A stretch of DNA of 64,000 nt from Arthrobacter ruber (GTDB lineage Bacteria; Actinomycetota; Actinomycetes; Actinomycetales; Micrococcaceae). Made by a program: the position numbers and the translations under genes. The stretch lies in the NCBI RefSeq assembly GCF_002954225.1, contig NZ_PPTH01000018.1, forward strand, positions 186,001-250,000, in the 5' to 3' direction. The notes under the pieces are model-generated. The model was not told the DNA's origin. It saw only the letters and a list, made by a program, of their open reading frames with translations, and searched no databases. This document shows, piece after piece, positions 43,496 through 53,807 of this stretch (position 1 is the first letter of the stretch; the number at the start of each line of letters is the position of its first letter).

Positions 43496-44701
43496 TCAGA
43501 CGCTCACTGAATCGTCAGGGGTGTCCGTCGAGGAGCCCCGCTCCTTCTCAAGGGCGGGCCCGATCGCCCGCATCGAGCGGTCCCGACCGCTGGCCTTCGC
43601 TGCATACAGCGCGCGATCGGCAGCAGCTATGGCGGCGTCGAGGTCGTAGTCGACGGCCTCGATCGCAACGATCCCGTAGCTGACGGTCGGCAACTCGAAA
43701 CCCCCGGGAGTCGAGTAACCCCGGAGAGCCATGCTTACATCCCGGGTGATGTCCTCGCTCCTGCCCACCGAGGCGCCCGGCAACAGGAAGATGAACTCCT
43801 CACCGCCGTAGCGCCCCACGAGGTCGGTGGACCTCACCGTCTCCGTGCATGCCTCGGCGAAGGCTTTCAGAACCGCGTCTCCGGCGGCATGTCCGTGGGT
43901 GTCGTTGACGGACTTGAAGTAGTCGAGGTCAGCGAGGATCAGCGTCCCCGGACGGCCCGTGCGCTCCAGACGGTCCGCCTGGGTAACGGCGACGTCGAGG
44001 AAGCCCGATCGGTTGAGCAGGCCTGTCAGCGCATCCCGATCCGCGCGTGCCCGCAGATCGGTGGCGATCTGCTCCGCGCTCAGCGCCGCAGCACTGAACG
44101 ACACGACGACGAGCAGGAGCATGGTGACCAGAGTCGTGATCCCGGAGCCGAAGAAAGTGGTGAAGAGGTACCCGTTCTGACCACCCACCACGAATGCGAT
44201 ACACCGTGCGAGATAGAGGACCGCGAGGAACCCGGAGGCCATCGCCAGAGGAGCCTGCACCTTGCTGTAGCTGCTTGGTAGACGCCATAGTTCCCAGGAC
44301 GCGAGGCCTATGGTCAGCGACATCATCCCGAGCAACACGGCGCCGCCGGACCATGTGTCGGTGGCCGGATCGCCCAGGAACGACGCAAACAGCGTCAGCA
44401 GCGGCGCTGCCGCCAGTTGGAGCCACGCCGGCCTGCTCGTGCGCAGCGTTCGCGCTCCCGCCCAGACGCTGACCGTACCCATGACCAGCAGGGTATTTCC
44501 CAGTGGGTTGGCCCATACCTGATGGACCGTGCCGTCCAGCAGGAACGCGGAAGTCCCAGTGAAGAAGAACCCGATGGCCGCGCACCACCAGGCACTGTAG
44601 GCCGAGCGGGTCTGGCGGAACGAGACCGTATAGAACAGGACGAGGAGGGTGATGGCGATGGCGCCGAACGCTATTCGCAGTGTCGTGATGTCCAGGGTCA
44701 T
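43496..44701 (-). CDS. Membrane-bound diguanylate cyclase
   Basis: A 401-residue enzyme. Six or so transmembrane helices occupy residues 1-215 and a GGDEF domain the rest. The active site is GRYGGEEF and the product-inhibition I-site Arg-x-x-Asp (RSTD) lies five residues before it, so it should make c-di-GMP and be feedback-inhibited. No EAL domain is fused. Promoter and ribosome binding site are weak. Confidence 0.92.
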   Translation of the reverse strand: MTLDITTLRIAFGAIAITLLVLFYTVSFRQTRSAYSAWWCAAIGFFFTGTSAFLLDGTVHQVWANPLGNTLLVMGTVSVWAGARTLRTSRPAWLQLAAAPLLTLFASFLGDPATDTWSGGAVLLGMMSLTIGLASWELWRLPSSYSKVQAPLAMASGFLAVLYLARCIAFVVGGQNGYLFTTFFGSGITTLVTMLLLVVVSFSAAALSAEQIATDLRARADRDALTGLLNRSGFLDVAVTQADRLERTGRPGTLILADLDYFKSVNDTHGHAAGDAVLKAFAEACTETVRSTDLVGRYGGEEFIFLLPGASVGRSEDITRDVSMALRGYSTPGGFELPTVSYGIVAIEAVDYDLDAAIAAADRALYAAKASGRDRSMRAIGPALEKERGSSTDTPDDSVSV

Positions 44702-45329
44702 GCCGTTGTCGCCACCTCGTTCTTGCCGGGTCCCGCTCCTGATACGTTCGGGTCCAGCCGCCTTCGGCGGCGGGACCTCATCTCCTCAGGGAAGGGCATT
44801 CGGCCCAGTATGGCCGAGGGGAACGAGCGGGTTGCTCCTCCGGCGCCAGTCCTGTCGGAACCCTTGCACAGTCCTGCCCCAGGCCTCCGTCCTGCGCAGG
44901 GTAGAAGGGACCTGCGGGACGGGATCCACCCCCGCTGCCCTACGCCGCAGCCCGCCTGTGGACGAGCCTCGCGCCGGACGGAAGACTCGGCTGCTCCAGC
45001 GTCCCGGTCCCGACCCCAGCCTCAGCCCGAGCCCGAGCCCGAGCAGCATGCAGGACCATGGCCGGTCCAGTCCGACACCGTGTGCCTGAGGACGAGCACC
45101 GTGCACGACGAAGGCCGATCCAGGCCTACGCCACCCGGATGAGGACGGGCGCGATGCAGGACGGAAGGCCCAACTACCCGGCACCCCAGCTCAGGACGAG
45201 CACCATGCTGGACGGAAAGCTGGTCCAGTCCTACTCGCCTGAGGACCAACGACACGGAGCACGGACGCACAGCCTTCACCGCCGCCCGCCTGACGACGCG
45301 CGAGGTGCAGGACAGAAGCCGCTCCTGCC
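44702..45329. other. Gene-free stretch made largely of decayed treZ tails
   Basis: About 630 bases between the cyclase start and the treZ stop. The right two thirds consist of degenerate repeats described separately; the left third holds no recognisable gene. Confidence 0.6.
44936..45329 (-). repeat. Degenerate tandem repeats of the treZ 3' end
   Basis: Units of about 50-57 bases begin near 44940, 45071, 45126, 45174, 45231 and 45280. Shared pieces are CTACGCCACC, TGAGGACGAGCACC and GCAGGACGGAAGG, and they correspond to the last codons of treZ (stop at 45330) plus the preceding loop. Copies diverge in length and sequence and are not in one frame. Confidence 0.65.
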
Positions 45330-47081
45330 CTACGCCACCGCCGGCTTGAGGACGAGCGACGCATGGGGCGGGAGCTGGACCGTGTCGGCGAGCAGGCCCA
45401 CACCGTCCACCGTGGCCAGCAGGACTTCGGCGTCGGCGCCGCGGACCGGCACGGTCACCATGGCATCACTCAGGTTCAGGATGACGTCGGTGCTACCGCG
45501 ATGCAGCACGATCCAGCGGTTCTCCTCGTCGAAGTCCACGGAGATACTGCCGAAGTCGGCATCCCGCAGTTCAGGGTGCGACCGGCGCAGCCGGATGAGT
45601 TCCCGGTAGGTGGAGAGCAGCTCGGCGTGGTGCCCCTGCTCCGCCTCGGACCAGTCCAGCTTCGCCGACGCGAACGTCTCCGGGTCCTGCGGGTTGGGGA
45701 CGTCCTCGGGACGCCACCCCATACGCTCGAACTCCTTCAGGCGCCCCTCCGCCGTCGCCTTCCCGAGCTCCGGCTCGGGATGCGACGTGAAGAAAGGCCA
45801 CGGCGTCGAAGCGCCGTACTCCTCCCCCATGAAGAGCATGGGGGTGAAGGGACCGAGGATGGTCAGAACCGCGGCCTGCGCGAGCTGCGCCGGGTTCAGG
45901 GTGGCGCTGATGCGGTCACCGGCTGCGCGGTTGCCGATCTGGTCGTGGTTCTGGGCCGCGACGACGAGTTGCAGGGGCGACACCCGCGACGGGTCGATCT
46001 CCCGGCCGTGGTGCCGTTCCCGGAACGACGAATAGGTGCCGTTGTGGAAGAACCCCTTCTCGAGGACCTTCGCGAGCGCACCGACGGAGTCGAAGTCGAG
46101 GTAGTACCCCTCGGTCTCACGTGTGAGGTTCACGTGGACCGCGTGGTGGAAGTCGTCGCTCCACTGCCCGGCGAGGCCGTACCCACCGGCGTCACGGCTC
46201 TGGATGAGGCGCGGGTTGTTGAGGTCCGATTCGGCGATGAGGAACAGCGGTTTGCCGAGTTCCGCGGCGCACTCGTCGGTCCGCGTCGCGAACTCCTCGA
46301 GGATGTGCACTGCACGCTCGTCGTGGAGTGCGTGCACGGCGTCGAGCCGGAGTCCGTCGACGTGGTAGTCGCGGAACCACATCAGCAGGTTCTCGATCAC
46401 GTAGTCGCGTACCTCGTCCGACTGCGGTCCGTCGAGGTTCAGGGAATCACCCCAGGTGTTCGACATGCCCTCGGTGAGGTACGGGCCGAAGAGGCCGAGA
46501 TAGTTGCCGCTCGGACCCAGGTGGTTGTGGACGACGTCCTGGATCACCCCGAGACCCTTCTGGTGTGCCGCGTCGACGAAGCGCTGGTACGCAGCCGGCC
46601 CACCGTACGTCTCCTGGACGGCGTACCAGAGCACCCCGTCGTAGCCCCAGTTGTGGGTGCCGTTGAACGCGTTGACCGGCAGCAGCTCCACGAACTGCAC
46701 GCCGAGGTCCACGAGGTAGTCGAGCTTGCCGATCGCCGCGTCCAGCGTCCCCTCGGGGGTGAAGGTGCCGAGGTGCATCTCGTAGACGACCCCACCGGTC
46801 AGGCCGGGAGACTGCCAGGACTCGTCCTGCCAGGCGTGCGCTGCCGGATCGAAGGTGCGGGACAGCTTGTGCACGCCCTCGGGCTGCCGGCGCGACCGCG
46901 GGTCGGGCACCGGGGTGTCCGACCCGTTGACGAGGTAGCCGTAGGAGACATCCGACGACGACGGCGGATCGGTGGGATGCCACCATCCGCCTTCGCCCTC
47001 GGTCATCGCGTACTGCGTGCCGTCCGCGACGAGGATCAGGGACTCGGCGCGGGGTGCCCAGACGTCGAAGATGGAACTCAT
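45330..47081 (-). CDS. treZ: Malto-oligosyltrehalose trehalohydrolase
   Basis: A 583-residue GH13 enzyme that splits trehalose from maltooligosyltrehalose. An N-terminal beta domain ([14 protein letters not shown]) is followed by the barrel with the nucleophile Asp in [10 protein letters not shown], acid Glu in FLIAESDLN and Asp in [32 protein letters not shown] is a TreZ signature. AGGAGG seven bases before ATG 47081; its start overlaps the treY stop. Its 3' tail is repeated downstream. Confidence 0.95.
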   Translation of the reverse strand: MSSIFDVWAPRAESLILVADGTQYAMTEGEGGWWHPTDPPSSSDVSYGYLVNGSDTPVPDPRSRRQPEGVHKLSRTFDPAAHAWQDESWQSPGLTGGVVYEMHLGTFTPEGTLDAAIGKLDYLVDLGVQFVELLPVNAFNGTHNWGYDGVLWYAVQETYGGPAAYQRFVDAAHQKGLGVIQDVVHNHLGPSGNYLGLFGPYLTEGMSNTWGDSLNLDGPQSDEVRDYVIENLLMWFRDYHVDGLRLDAVHALHDERAVHILEEFATRTDECAAELGKPLFLIAESDLNNPRLIQSRDAGGYGLAGQWSDDFHHAVHVNLTRETEGYYLDFDSVGALAKVLEKGFFHNGTYSSFRERHHGREIDPSRVSPLQLVVAAQNHDQIGNRAAGDRISATLNPAQLAQAAVLTILGPFTPMLFMGEEYGASTPWPFFTSHPEPELGKATAEGRLKEFERMGWRPEDVPNPQDPETFASAKLDWSEAEQGHHAELLSTYRELIRLRRSHPELRDADFGSISVDFDEENRWIVLHRGSTDVILNLSDAMVTVPVRGADAEVLLATVDGVGLLADTVQLPPHASLVLKPAVA

Positions 47082-49393
47082 GAGGCGTCCTCCTGGACGA
47101 GTAGGGCTGCGGGGTAGGTGGAGAAGATGTCGGCTGCACGCACCGTGCCTCCGGTCACCGCGGTGCCGGTGAGTGCACACGTGTAGCTACCGGCCGGCAG
47201 TTCGAACGTGGTGTCGCCCCAACCCCCGCGTTCTGCGAGTCCGTACGGCAGGCGGGTGACGAGCGTGATGGCGCCCCCGCGGTCGAAGCCGAAGACGTGG
47301 TCGGCGGCCTCACCGGTCGCAGCCACGGCGGTGTAGCCGGAGAACAGCTCGGGCCGGTCGCGGCGCAGCTTGAGGGCACGTGAGACCACGAGCAGCTTGG
47401 CGTGCGCATCCGCCCCGAGCTGGGGCAGCGCCCCGAAGTTCAGGTCGGTCAGCACCTGCCGGCGTGCGTCGTAATCGACCTCGCGCCGGTTGTCCGGGTC
47501 CACGAGGGACGTGTCCCAGAATTCGGTGCCCTGGTACACGTCGGGTACGCCCGGCATGGTCAGCTGCAGCAGCTTCAGTGCGATGGAGTTCGACCAGCCG
47601 GCTGCCTGGATGCGCTCCACGAGGTCGGAGATGATGCTGGTGACGGCGTCGTCGTCGAACGCGGCGTCGACGGCGGCATGCATGCCGCGTTCGAACTCCT
47701 CGTCCGGTGCGGTCCAGTGGGTGCTGAGGTCCGCCTCGCGCGACGCCTTCTCGGCGTACGCGTGGGCACGTTCCCTGCTCAACGGCCACGCACCGATGAG
47801 GGACTGCCAGAGCAGCGGCGCGAAGGTGGGGTCCTTGATGGGCGCCAACTCCTCGAGCTGCCCAAGGATGCCCGTCCACTCCTCGGCGATCTCGGACAGC
47901 ACCGAGATGCGCGTCCGGGTGTCCTCGCTGCGCTTGGTGTCGTGGGTGCTGAGGGTGGTCATGGCCAGCGGGCTGTCCGTCTGACGCTCGAGCAGTCGCC
48001 GGTGCAGTTCCAGCGGATCGATCGCGAAGATGCCCGGGTCTGCGCCCACCTCGTTGAGGGAGACGAGCCGCGAGTACCGGTAGAACGCCGTGTCCTCGAC
48101 GCCCTTCGCCATGACCATGCCGGAGGTCTGCTGGAACCGCTGCGCGAGCTCCGTCAGCTCTCCCGGGCCCCCGTCCAGGAACGGGTTGAGGAGCGGGTGG
48201 AGCGCGGTGATGGTGTCCGCCAGGTCCGGCCGACGCACCTGGGCGTCCCGTACCGCCTCGGCGAGGTACTCCGCGCCACCGGGCAGGTAGCTGCGGTACA
48301 CCGGGAAGCAGGTCAGCAATTCGGCGATCGCATCCGCTGCGACGCCGGCGTCGAGCCCGGCGTCGGCGGGGACGAGCCGCGCGATCCGCAGCACCTCCGA
48401 GCGCAGGATGCCGTCCGCGATGCCGCGCTTGGTGCCGTGGATCATCTCGTGGAAAGGGTCCACGGGGACCGACGCCGTGAGGGCGTGCTCCCCGGCAGGG
48501 TCGGTGAAGAGCCGGTCGATGTCCGCGAGCGCGTCGTAGCCCGTGGTCCCCTGGGTGGCCCAGTCCTCCGGCATCTTCTCACCCGGCTCGAGGATCTTCT
48601 CCACGAGCACGTAGGCGCCGCCGGTGAGGGAGCGGAGATCCTCGAGGTAGCCCTTGGGATCGGCGAGGCCGTCCGGGTGGTCGATCCGCAGGCCGTCCAC
48701 GAGTCCCTCGTCGAACCAGCGCTTGACCTCGCTGTGACTCTCCTCGAACACCCAGGGGACCTCGACGCGCAGGCCCGCGAGGGTGTTCACGGCGAAGAAA
48801 CGCCGGTAGTTCAGCTCGCTGTCGGCGCGACGCCAGTTGACGAGTTCGTAGTGCTGGCGGGCGTGCACCTCGGCACCCGTGTCCCCGGGGTGCGCCGTCC
48901 CCTCGGCGATCGGGTACCGGTTGTCGTAGTAGCGCAGCTCGCCGTCGACCACCTCGAGCTGGGCCAGTTCGTCGTCGCCGTCACCGAGAACGGGCACGCG
49001 GACGCGCCCGTTCCCGGCTTCCCAGTCGACGTCGAACGCATCCGCCATGCGCGAGGTGCGGCCCTCCTTCAGAAGCTGCCACCACCAGGCGTTGTCGGCG
49101 GGCGTCTCGATGCCCATGTGGTTCGGCACGATGTCGACGAGCACCCCCATGCCCGCCGCCCGGGCGGCCTCGCTGAGAGCGGCGAGGCCGTCCGGGCCAC
49201 CGCGGTCGGGATCGACGGTGGCGGGGTCGGTCACGTCGTAGCCGTGACCGGACCCCTTCTCCGCCGTCAGGATCGGCGACAGGTACACCCAGTCCACCCC
49301 GAGGTCGTGCAGGTAGGGCACCAGGGCCGCGGCCCGCTGCAGGTCGAACTCGCTCCGGATCTGCAGCCGGTAGGTGGATTTCGGTGTCAACAC
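47078..49393 (-). CDS. treY: Maltooligosyltrehalose synthase
   Basis: A 771-residue GH13 enzyme that converts the reducing-end alpha-1,4 bond of maltodextrins to alpha,alpha-1,1. [17 protein letters not shown] is the typical start, followed by [35 protein letters not shown] (nucleophile) and [16 protein letters not shown] 49393 is chosen because AGGAGG lies eight bases upstream; an ATG at 49414 lacks one. Coupled to treZ by a four-base overlap. Confidence 0.95.
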   Translation of the reverse strand: MLTPKSTYRLQIRSEFDLQRAAALVPYLHDLGVDWVYLSPILTAEKGSGHGYDVTDPATVDPDRGGPDGLAALSEAARAAGMGVLVDIVPNHMGIETPADNAWWWQLLKEGRTSRMADAFDVDWEAGNGRVRVPVLGDGDDELAQLEVVDGELRYYDNRYPIAEGTAHPGDTGAEVHARQHYELVNWRRADSELNYRRFFAVNTLAGLRVEVPWVFEESHSEVKRWFDEGLVDGLRIDHPDGLADPKGYLEDLRSLTGGAYVLVEKILEPGEKMPEDWATQGTTGYDALADIDRLFTDPAGEHALTASVPVDPFHEMIHGTKRGIADGILRSEVLRIARLVPADAGLDAGVAADAIAELLTCFPVYRSYLPGGAEYLAEAVRDAQVRRPDLADTITALHPLLNPFLDGGPGELTELAQRFQQTSGMVMAKGVEDTAFYRYSRLVSLNEVGADPGIFAIDPLELHRRLLERQTDSPLAMTTLSTHDTKRSEDTRTRISVLSEIAEEWTGILGQLEELAPIKDPTFAPLLWQSLIGAWPLSRERAHAYAEKASREADLSTHWTAPDEEFERGMHAAVDAAFDDDAVTSIISDLVERIQAAGWSNSIALKLLQLTMPGVPDVYQGTEFWDTSLVDPDNRREVDYDARRQVLTDLNFGALPQLGADAHAKLLVVSRALKLRRDRPELFSGYTAVAATGEAADHVFGFDRGGAITLVTRLPYGLAERGGWGDTTFELPAGSYTCALTGTAVTGGTVRAADIFSTYPAALLVQEDAS

Positions 49394-49447
49394 GTGGGGG
49401 TCCTCCTGGGACATGGACTGGAGCGGATGGGGCTGTGCGGGTGGTGC

Positions 49448-51634
49448 TTAGGGGGTGCCGGTCTTGGCGGTGACCTCGTTGGCGAGGATCGCCAGGGACG
49501 CCGCGACCGAGTGGTCCAGGTCCTCGACCTCGGAGTGTGCCCGCAGGACGACCATGGACTTGCCCTCGACCGAGAGGGTCACTCCGGCCGGGATCGCCGC
49601 GGTGTCGGCGTACCTTCCGGCAGTATCGATCACCTCGTCCCACGACGTGCCGTACTCGTCCGACGGCACCGTGAAGTCCACGGCCTCATCGTGCGCGTTG
49701 AAGTACAGCAGGAAGTTGGCGTCCACGATGCGCTGCCCGCGGGCGTCACGGCCCTGGATGCCCTGCCCGTTGAGGAAGACCCCGATCGAGCGCCCGAACC
49801 CGCTGTCCCAGTCCTCGGGAGCCATGAGCTCGCCGGAGGTGTCCAGCCAGACGATGTCCGGCAGCGCCTCGCCCTCGCCGCGGCGCACGGGGCGCCCGTC
49901 GAAGAACCGGCGACGGCGGAACGTGGGGTGCTCCGAGCGCAGGCGGTTCACCGCTGCGGTGAATTCGAGCAGCGGCTGGTCCATCTTGTCCCAGTGCACC
50001 CAGCTGAGCTCTGAATCCTGGCAGTAGGTGTTGTTGTTGCCGTCCTGCGTGCGGCCGAGCTCGTCGCCGTGGAGCAGCATGGGGACACCCTGCGAGAGCA
50101 GCAGCGTGGCGATGAAGTTGCGCTGCTGGCGCACGCGGATCGCGAGGACGTCCGGATCGTCGGTGGGTCCCTCGATGCCGCCGTTCCAGGAGCGGTTGTG
50201 CGATTCGCCGTCGTTGTTGTCCTCGCCGTTGGCCTCGTTGTGCTTCTCGTTGTAGGACACGAGGTCCCGCAGGGTGAAGCCGTCGTGGGCGGTGACGAAG
50301 TTGATCGATGCAACAGGGCGCCGCATGCTGTGCTCGTAGAGGTCGGCCGAGCCGGTCAGGCGCGAGGCGAACTCGCCGATGCTGGAGGGCTCGCCGCGCC
50401 AGAAGTCGCGGACGGTGTCGCGGTACTTGCCGTTCCATTCCGTCCACTGCGGCGGGAAGTTGCCCACCTGGTAACCGCCGGGTCCGACGTCCCATGGCTC
50501 GGCGATGAGCTTGACCTGGGAGACGATGGGGTCCTGCTGCACGAGTTCGAAGAACGCCGAGAGGCGGTCCACCTCGTAGAACTCGCGGGCGAGCGCGGAG
50601 GCGAGGTCGAAGCGGAACCCGTCGACGTGCATCTCTGTGACCCAGTAGCGCAGGGAGTCCATGAGCAGCTGCAGGGAGTGCGGGTTACCGACGTTCAGCG
50701 AGTTGCCGGTGCCCGTGGTGTCCATGTAGTACTGCTTGTCGTCCTCCACCAGGCGGTAGTAGGACGCGTTGTCGATACCGCGCATCGAGATGGTGGGGCC
50801 CATGTGGTTGCCCTCGGCCGTGTGGTTGTACACGACGTCGAGGATGACCTCGATGCCTGCGAGGTGCAGCTCGCGCACCATGGCCTTGAACTCCTGGACC
50901 TGCTCGCCCTGGTCACCCGTGGAGTTGTACTTGTTGTGCGGGGCGAAGAACCCGATGGTGTTGTAGCCCCAGTAGTTCGAGAGGCCCTTCTCCTGCAGGG
51001 TGCTGTCGTTGACGAACTGGTGCACGGGCATCAGCTCGATCGCCGTGACGCCGAGCTTCTGCAGGTGCGCGATCACCGACGGGTGCGCGACGCCCGCGTA
51101 GGTGCCGCGCTGCTCCTCGGGGACGTCGGGGTGCAGCTGGGTAAGGCCCTTGACGTGTGCCTCGTAGATCACGGACTGGTGGTACGGCGTCCGCGGCATG
51201 CGGTCGCCGTCCCAGTTGAAGAAGGGGTTGACGACGACGGCGAGCATCATGTGCGCCGCGGAGTCCTCGTTGTTGACCGAGTCCGGATCGCCGAAGTTGT
51301 AGCCGAACAGCGCCTGGTCCCAGTCGAGGTCACCGGAGATGGCCTTCGCGTAGGGGTCGAGGAGGAGCTTGTTCGGGTTGCAGCGGTGTCCCTCAGCCGG
51401 GTTGTTCGGGCCGTGGACACGGTAGCCGTACTTCTGTCCGGGGGTCACATGGGGAAGGTAGCCGTGCCAGACGTAGCCGTCGACCTCCTTCAGTTCGATG
51501 CAGGTCTCAACGCCGTCGTCGTCGAAGAGGCACAGGACAACGGAGTCCGCGATCTCGCTGTAGAGCGCGAAGTTCGTCCCCGTGCCGTCGTAGGTGGCTC
51601 CCAGGGGATACGCATCGCCGGGCCATAGTTCCAT
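49448..51634 (-). CDS. glgX: Glycogen debranching enzyme GlgX
   Basis: A 728-residue GH13 isoamylase-type enzyme. A CBM48 domain (YPLGATYDGTGTNFALYSE) precedes the barrel with Asp of FRFDLASALA, Glu of KLIAEPWDVGPGGYQVG and Asp of TAHDGFTL. It frees linear chains from glycogen for TreY and TreZ, its partners downstream. AAGGAG six bases before ATG 51634. First gene of the glgX-treY-treZ unit. Confidence 0.95.
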   Translation of the reverse strand: MELWPGDAYPLGATYDGTGTNFALYSEIADSVVLCLFDDDGVETCIELKEVDGYVWHGYLPHVTPGQKYGYRVHGPNNPAEGHRCNPNKLLLDPYAKAISGDLDWDQALFGYNFGDPDSVNNEDSAAHMMLAVVVNPFFNWDGDRMPRTPYHQSVIYEAHVKGLTQLHPDVPEEQRGTYAGVAHPSVIAHLQKLGVTAIELMPVHQFVNDSTLQEKGLSNYWGYNTIGFFAPHNKYNSTGDQGEQVQEFKAMVRELHLAGIEVILDVVYNHTAEGNHMGPTISMRGIDNASYYRLVEDDKQYYMDTTGTGNSLNVGNPHSLQLLMDSLRYWVTEMHVDGFRFDLASALAREFYEVDRLSAFFELVQQDPIVSQVKLIAEPWDVGPGGYQVGNFPPQWTEWNGKYRDTVRDFWRGEPSSIGEFASRLTGSADLYEHSMRRPVASINFVTAHDGFTLRDLVSYNEKHNEANGEDNNDGESHNRSWNGGIEGPTDDPDVLAIRVRQQRNFIATLLLSQGVPMLLHGDELGRTQDGNNNTYCQDSELSWVHWDKMDQPLLEFTAAVNRLRSEHPTFRRRRFFDGRPVRRGEGEALPDIVWLDTSGELMAPEDWDSGFGRSIGVFLNGQGIQGRDARGQRIVDANFLLYFNAHDEAVDFTVPSDEYGTSWDEVIDTAGRYADTAAIPAGVTLSVEGKSMVVLRAHSEVEDLDHSVAASLAILANEVTAKTGTP

Positions 51635-51658
51635 CAGTTCTCCTTGATTCTCTTCCGT

Positions 51659-51677
51659 GGACGCCGTCGAGGCGTCC
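51659..51677 (-). terminator. Small hairpin between nnrD and glgX
   Basis: A 7-bp stem GGACGCC/GGCGTCC with loop GTCGA, upstream of glgX and downstream of nnrD on the minus strand. Confidence 0.4.
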
Positions 51678-51777
51678 TCGGGTGGTGCTCGCCGGCATCG
51701 GGGTCCTGGTGCCCCGGCCGCTTGTTCCATACATAGCGCATTCAGCTGTCGGTCAGGTTAATTGCGTCGCGTGCTCC

Positions 51778-53337
51778 TCACGTCGCCACGGCCAGGCGAC
51801 GCTCCTCGACCAGGCCTGCCATCACCGCGCCGATGTGGGCGGGGAGACCGGAGACGACGACGGGCCCGTGCCGGGCCGCCAGCACGCCGGCCCTGCCGTG
51901 GATCAGGGCCCCGGCCGCGGCCACCGCGGCCCAGAGGTCCTCCTGGGCGACACCCACCCGCCTTGCGGCCCCGTCGTCCTCCGCCAGGGTCGCGGCGAGG
52001 GCCCCGATGATCCCGGCGAGCGTGTCCCCCGCTCCGGCCGTGGCGAGCCACGGTGTGGCATCGGTCTGGGCGAAGAGGATGCCGGAGGGCGCGGCGACGA
52101 CGGTGGTGAACCCCTTGAGCAGGACCGTGGCGCCGGTCAGCTCCGCCGCGCGCAGCGCGTAGTGCGCGGGCTCTGCCTCGATCACCGATCGCTCGACGTC
52201 CACCCCGCGGGCGGCGAGCACCTGGCGGAGCTCGCCCGCATGGGGTGTGAGGATGACCTGGGGACCCACACGCTCGGGCACCTCGGTGAGGGCACCGGCA
52301 TCGACGACGACGGGCAGGCCGGACGTCAGGGCGTCGACGGCGCGCCGGCGCTGGTCGTCGTCGTCCACGGCGCCCGGACCCACGAGCCATGCCTGTGAGC
52401 GCGCATCGGGGACGGAGCCGTCGGAGGCGACCACCTCGGGGTTGCGCGCATGGATGAGGGCGGCGACCTCGGTGGGACCGAGGTAACGCACCATGCCGAC
52501 GCCGGTCGCCAGTGCGGCGCCGACGGCGAGCACCGCGGCACCGGGATAGCGCGCGGATCCGGCCGCCACGCCCAGCACCCCGCGCGAGTACTTGTGATCC
52601 CGCGCGCCCGGGAGCCGCAGCAGCGCCGCGGCATCGGCGTCGAGCAGGGTGCGCGCCGCGGGCGTGAAGGGCGAGAGGTCCAGGCCGATGTCGACGACGT
52701 CGAGCTCACCGGCCGCCACGGCGCCATCACCGATCAGCAGGCCGGGCTTCGCAGCCCCGAAGGTCACGGTCGCGTCCGCATGGAGCACCGGGCCCTCGAC
52801 GAGCCCGCTGTCCACGCCGATGCCGCTCGGCAGGTCGCAGGCCACGACGAGCGTGGAGCGCCGGCTCCGGGGACCGGCGGTCTCGTCGAAGTGCTGGACG
52901 AAGGATGCCACGGTGCCCCGCAGGCCCCCGCTGGCCCCGGTTCCGAGGATGCCGTCGATCAGGATGTCCGAGGATGCCGCGTGGGCCACGAGTCCGGGGA
53001 GGGTTGCGTCGTCGAGCCTCACGCTCGTGCCGCCGGCGGCCACGAAGGCGTCGAGCGATGCGGTGTGGGTCCGCTCGGACGTCAGGACGGCGGTGACTCC
53101 GACGCCCCGGCGCAGCAGCCGCTCGCCCGCGTACAACGCGTCCGCGCCGTTGTTGCCGCTGCCTGCGAGGACGACGGCGGTGGCTCCGTAGATGCCGCGC
53201 CCGGCGTCGCGCAGCAGGCCGAGAACGACGCCGAACAGGCCGTGGGCAGCCTTCTGCATCAGGGCATCACCCAGCCCGGCGTCGATGAGGGGTGCCTCCG
53301 CAGCGCGGACGTCACCACCGGAGAAGGCTGGGAGCAT
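51778..53337 (-). CDS. nnrD: Bifunctional NAD(P)H-hydrate epimerase/dehydratase
   Basis: A 519-residue repair enzyme fusing an N-terminal epimerase (YjeF_N; GSGNNGADALYAGERLL) to a C-terminal ADP-dependent dehydratase of the ribokinase-like fold (DHKYSRGVLGVAAGS, TPHAGEL, TAGAGDTLAGIIGAL). It restores damaged NADH and NADPH. ATG 53337 lacks a binding site but TAGGCT (53345-53350) stands seven bases upstream, the leaderless arrangement. Linked with acpS and glmS on the same strand. Confidence 0.93.
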   Translation of the reverse strand: MLPAFSGGDVRAAEAPLIDAGLGDALMQKAAHGLFGVVLGLLRDAGRGIYGATAVVLAGSGNNGADALYAGERLLRRGVGVTAVLTSERTHTASLDAFVAAGGTSVRLDDATLPGLVAHAASSDILIDGILGTGASGGLRGTVASFVQHFDETAGPRSRRSTLVVACDLPSGIGVDSGLVEGPVLHADATVTFGAAKPGLLIGDGAVAAGELDVVDIGLDLSPFTPAARTLLDADAAALLRLPGARDHKYSRGVLGVAAGSARYPGAAVLAVGAALATGVGMVRYLGPTEVAALIHARNPEVVASDGSVPDARSQAWLVGPGAVDDDDQRRRAVDALTSGLPVVVDAGALTEVPERVGPQVILTPHAGELRQVLAARGVDVERSVIEAEPAHYALRAAELTGATVLLKGFTTVVAAPSGILFAQTDATPWLATAGAGDTLAGIIGALAATLAEDDGAARRVGVAQEDLWAAVAAAGALIHGRAGVLAARHGPVVVSGLPAHIGAVMAGLVEERRLAVAT

Positions 53338-53381
53338 ATGGTCCAGCCTAGCGGTAAGCCAGCGAATAATCAGTATGGTTA

Positions 53382-53753
53382 CTATCCGTTGCCGGACGGT
53401 CCCCGGCCTTCCGCTACGACCATCGCCGTGGCAAGCCCGCCGTCGTGACTGATGGACAGGTGCCAGGTCTCGACGCCGCGCGCCCGCGCGGCATCGGCCA
53501 CCGTCCCGTCGACGACGATGGAGGGCGCGCCCGCCTCGTCCACCTCGATGGTGCAATGCTGCCAGTTCATGCCCACGGGGGCACCGATCGCCTTCGCGAT
53601 CGCCTCCTTGGCCGCGAAACGGGCGGCGAGCGACCGCGTGTTCAGGTGGCGTTCGGAGGGGACGAAGAGCCGCTCCACCAGGGCGGGGGTGCGTTCCAGC
53701 TGCTGCCGGAAGCGTTCGATGTCGACGACGTCGACACCGATACCGACGATCAC
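53382..53753 (-). CDS. acpS: Holo-[acyl-carrier-protein] synthase
   Basis: A 123-residue 4'-phosphopantetheinyl transferase that activates [17 protein letters not shown] holds the Mg-binding Asp and [18 protein letters not shown] the Glu-Lys pair, [10 protein letters not shown] the C-terminal motif. GTG start. Follows glmS on the same strand after a terminator. Confidence 0.95.
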   Translation of the reverse strand: MIVGIGVDVVDIERFRQQLERTPALVERLFVPSERHLNTRSLAARFAAKEAIAKAIGAPVGMNWQHCTIEVDEAGAPSIVVDGTVADAARARGVETWHLSISHDGGLATAMVVAEGRGPSGNG

Positions 53754-53767
53754 GCCGCGCCCCCGCG

Positions 53768-53799
53768 GGGTGCCGCCGCGCAGCTGCGCGACGGCACCC
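53768..53799 (-). terminator. Terminator after glmS
   Basis: A nested hairpin with outer stem GGGTGCCG/CGGCACCC and inner palindrome CGCGCAGCTGCGCG lies between the glmS stop and the acpS start. Confidence 0.75.
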
Positions 53800-53807
53800 G
53801 GCGGGTA

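Noticed and set aside
44936..45329. The repeat cluster after treZ read as a CRISPR array.
   Set aside because: Units are adjacent and degenerate with no constant repeat or unique spacers, no cas gene is nearby, and they match the treZ tail.
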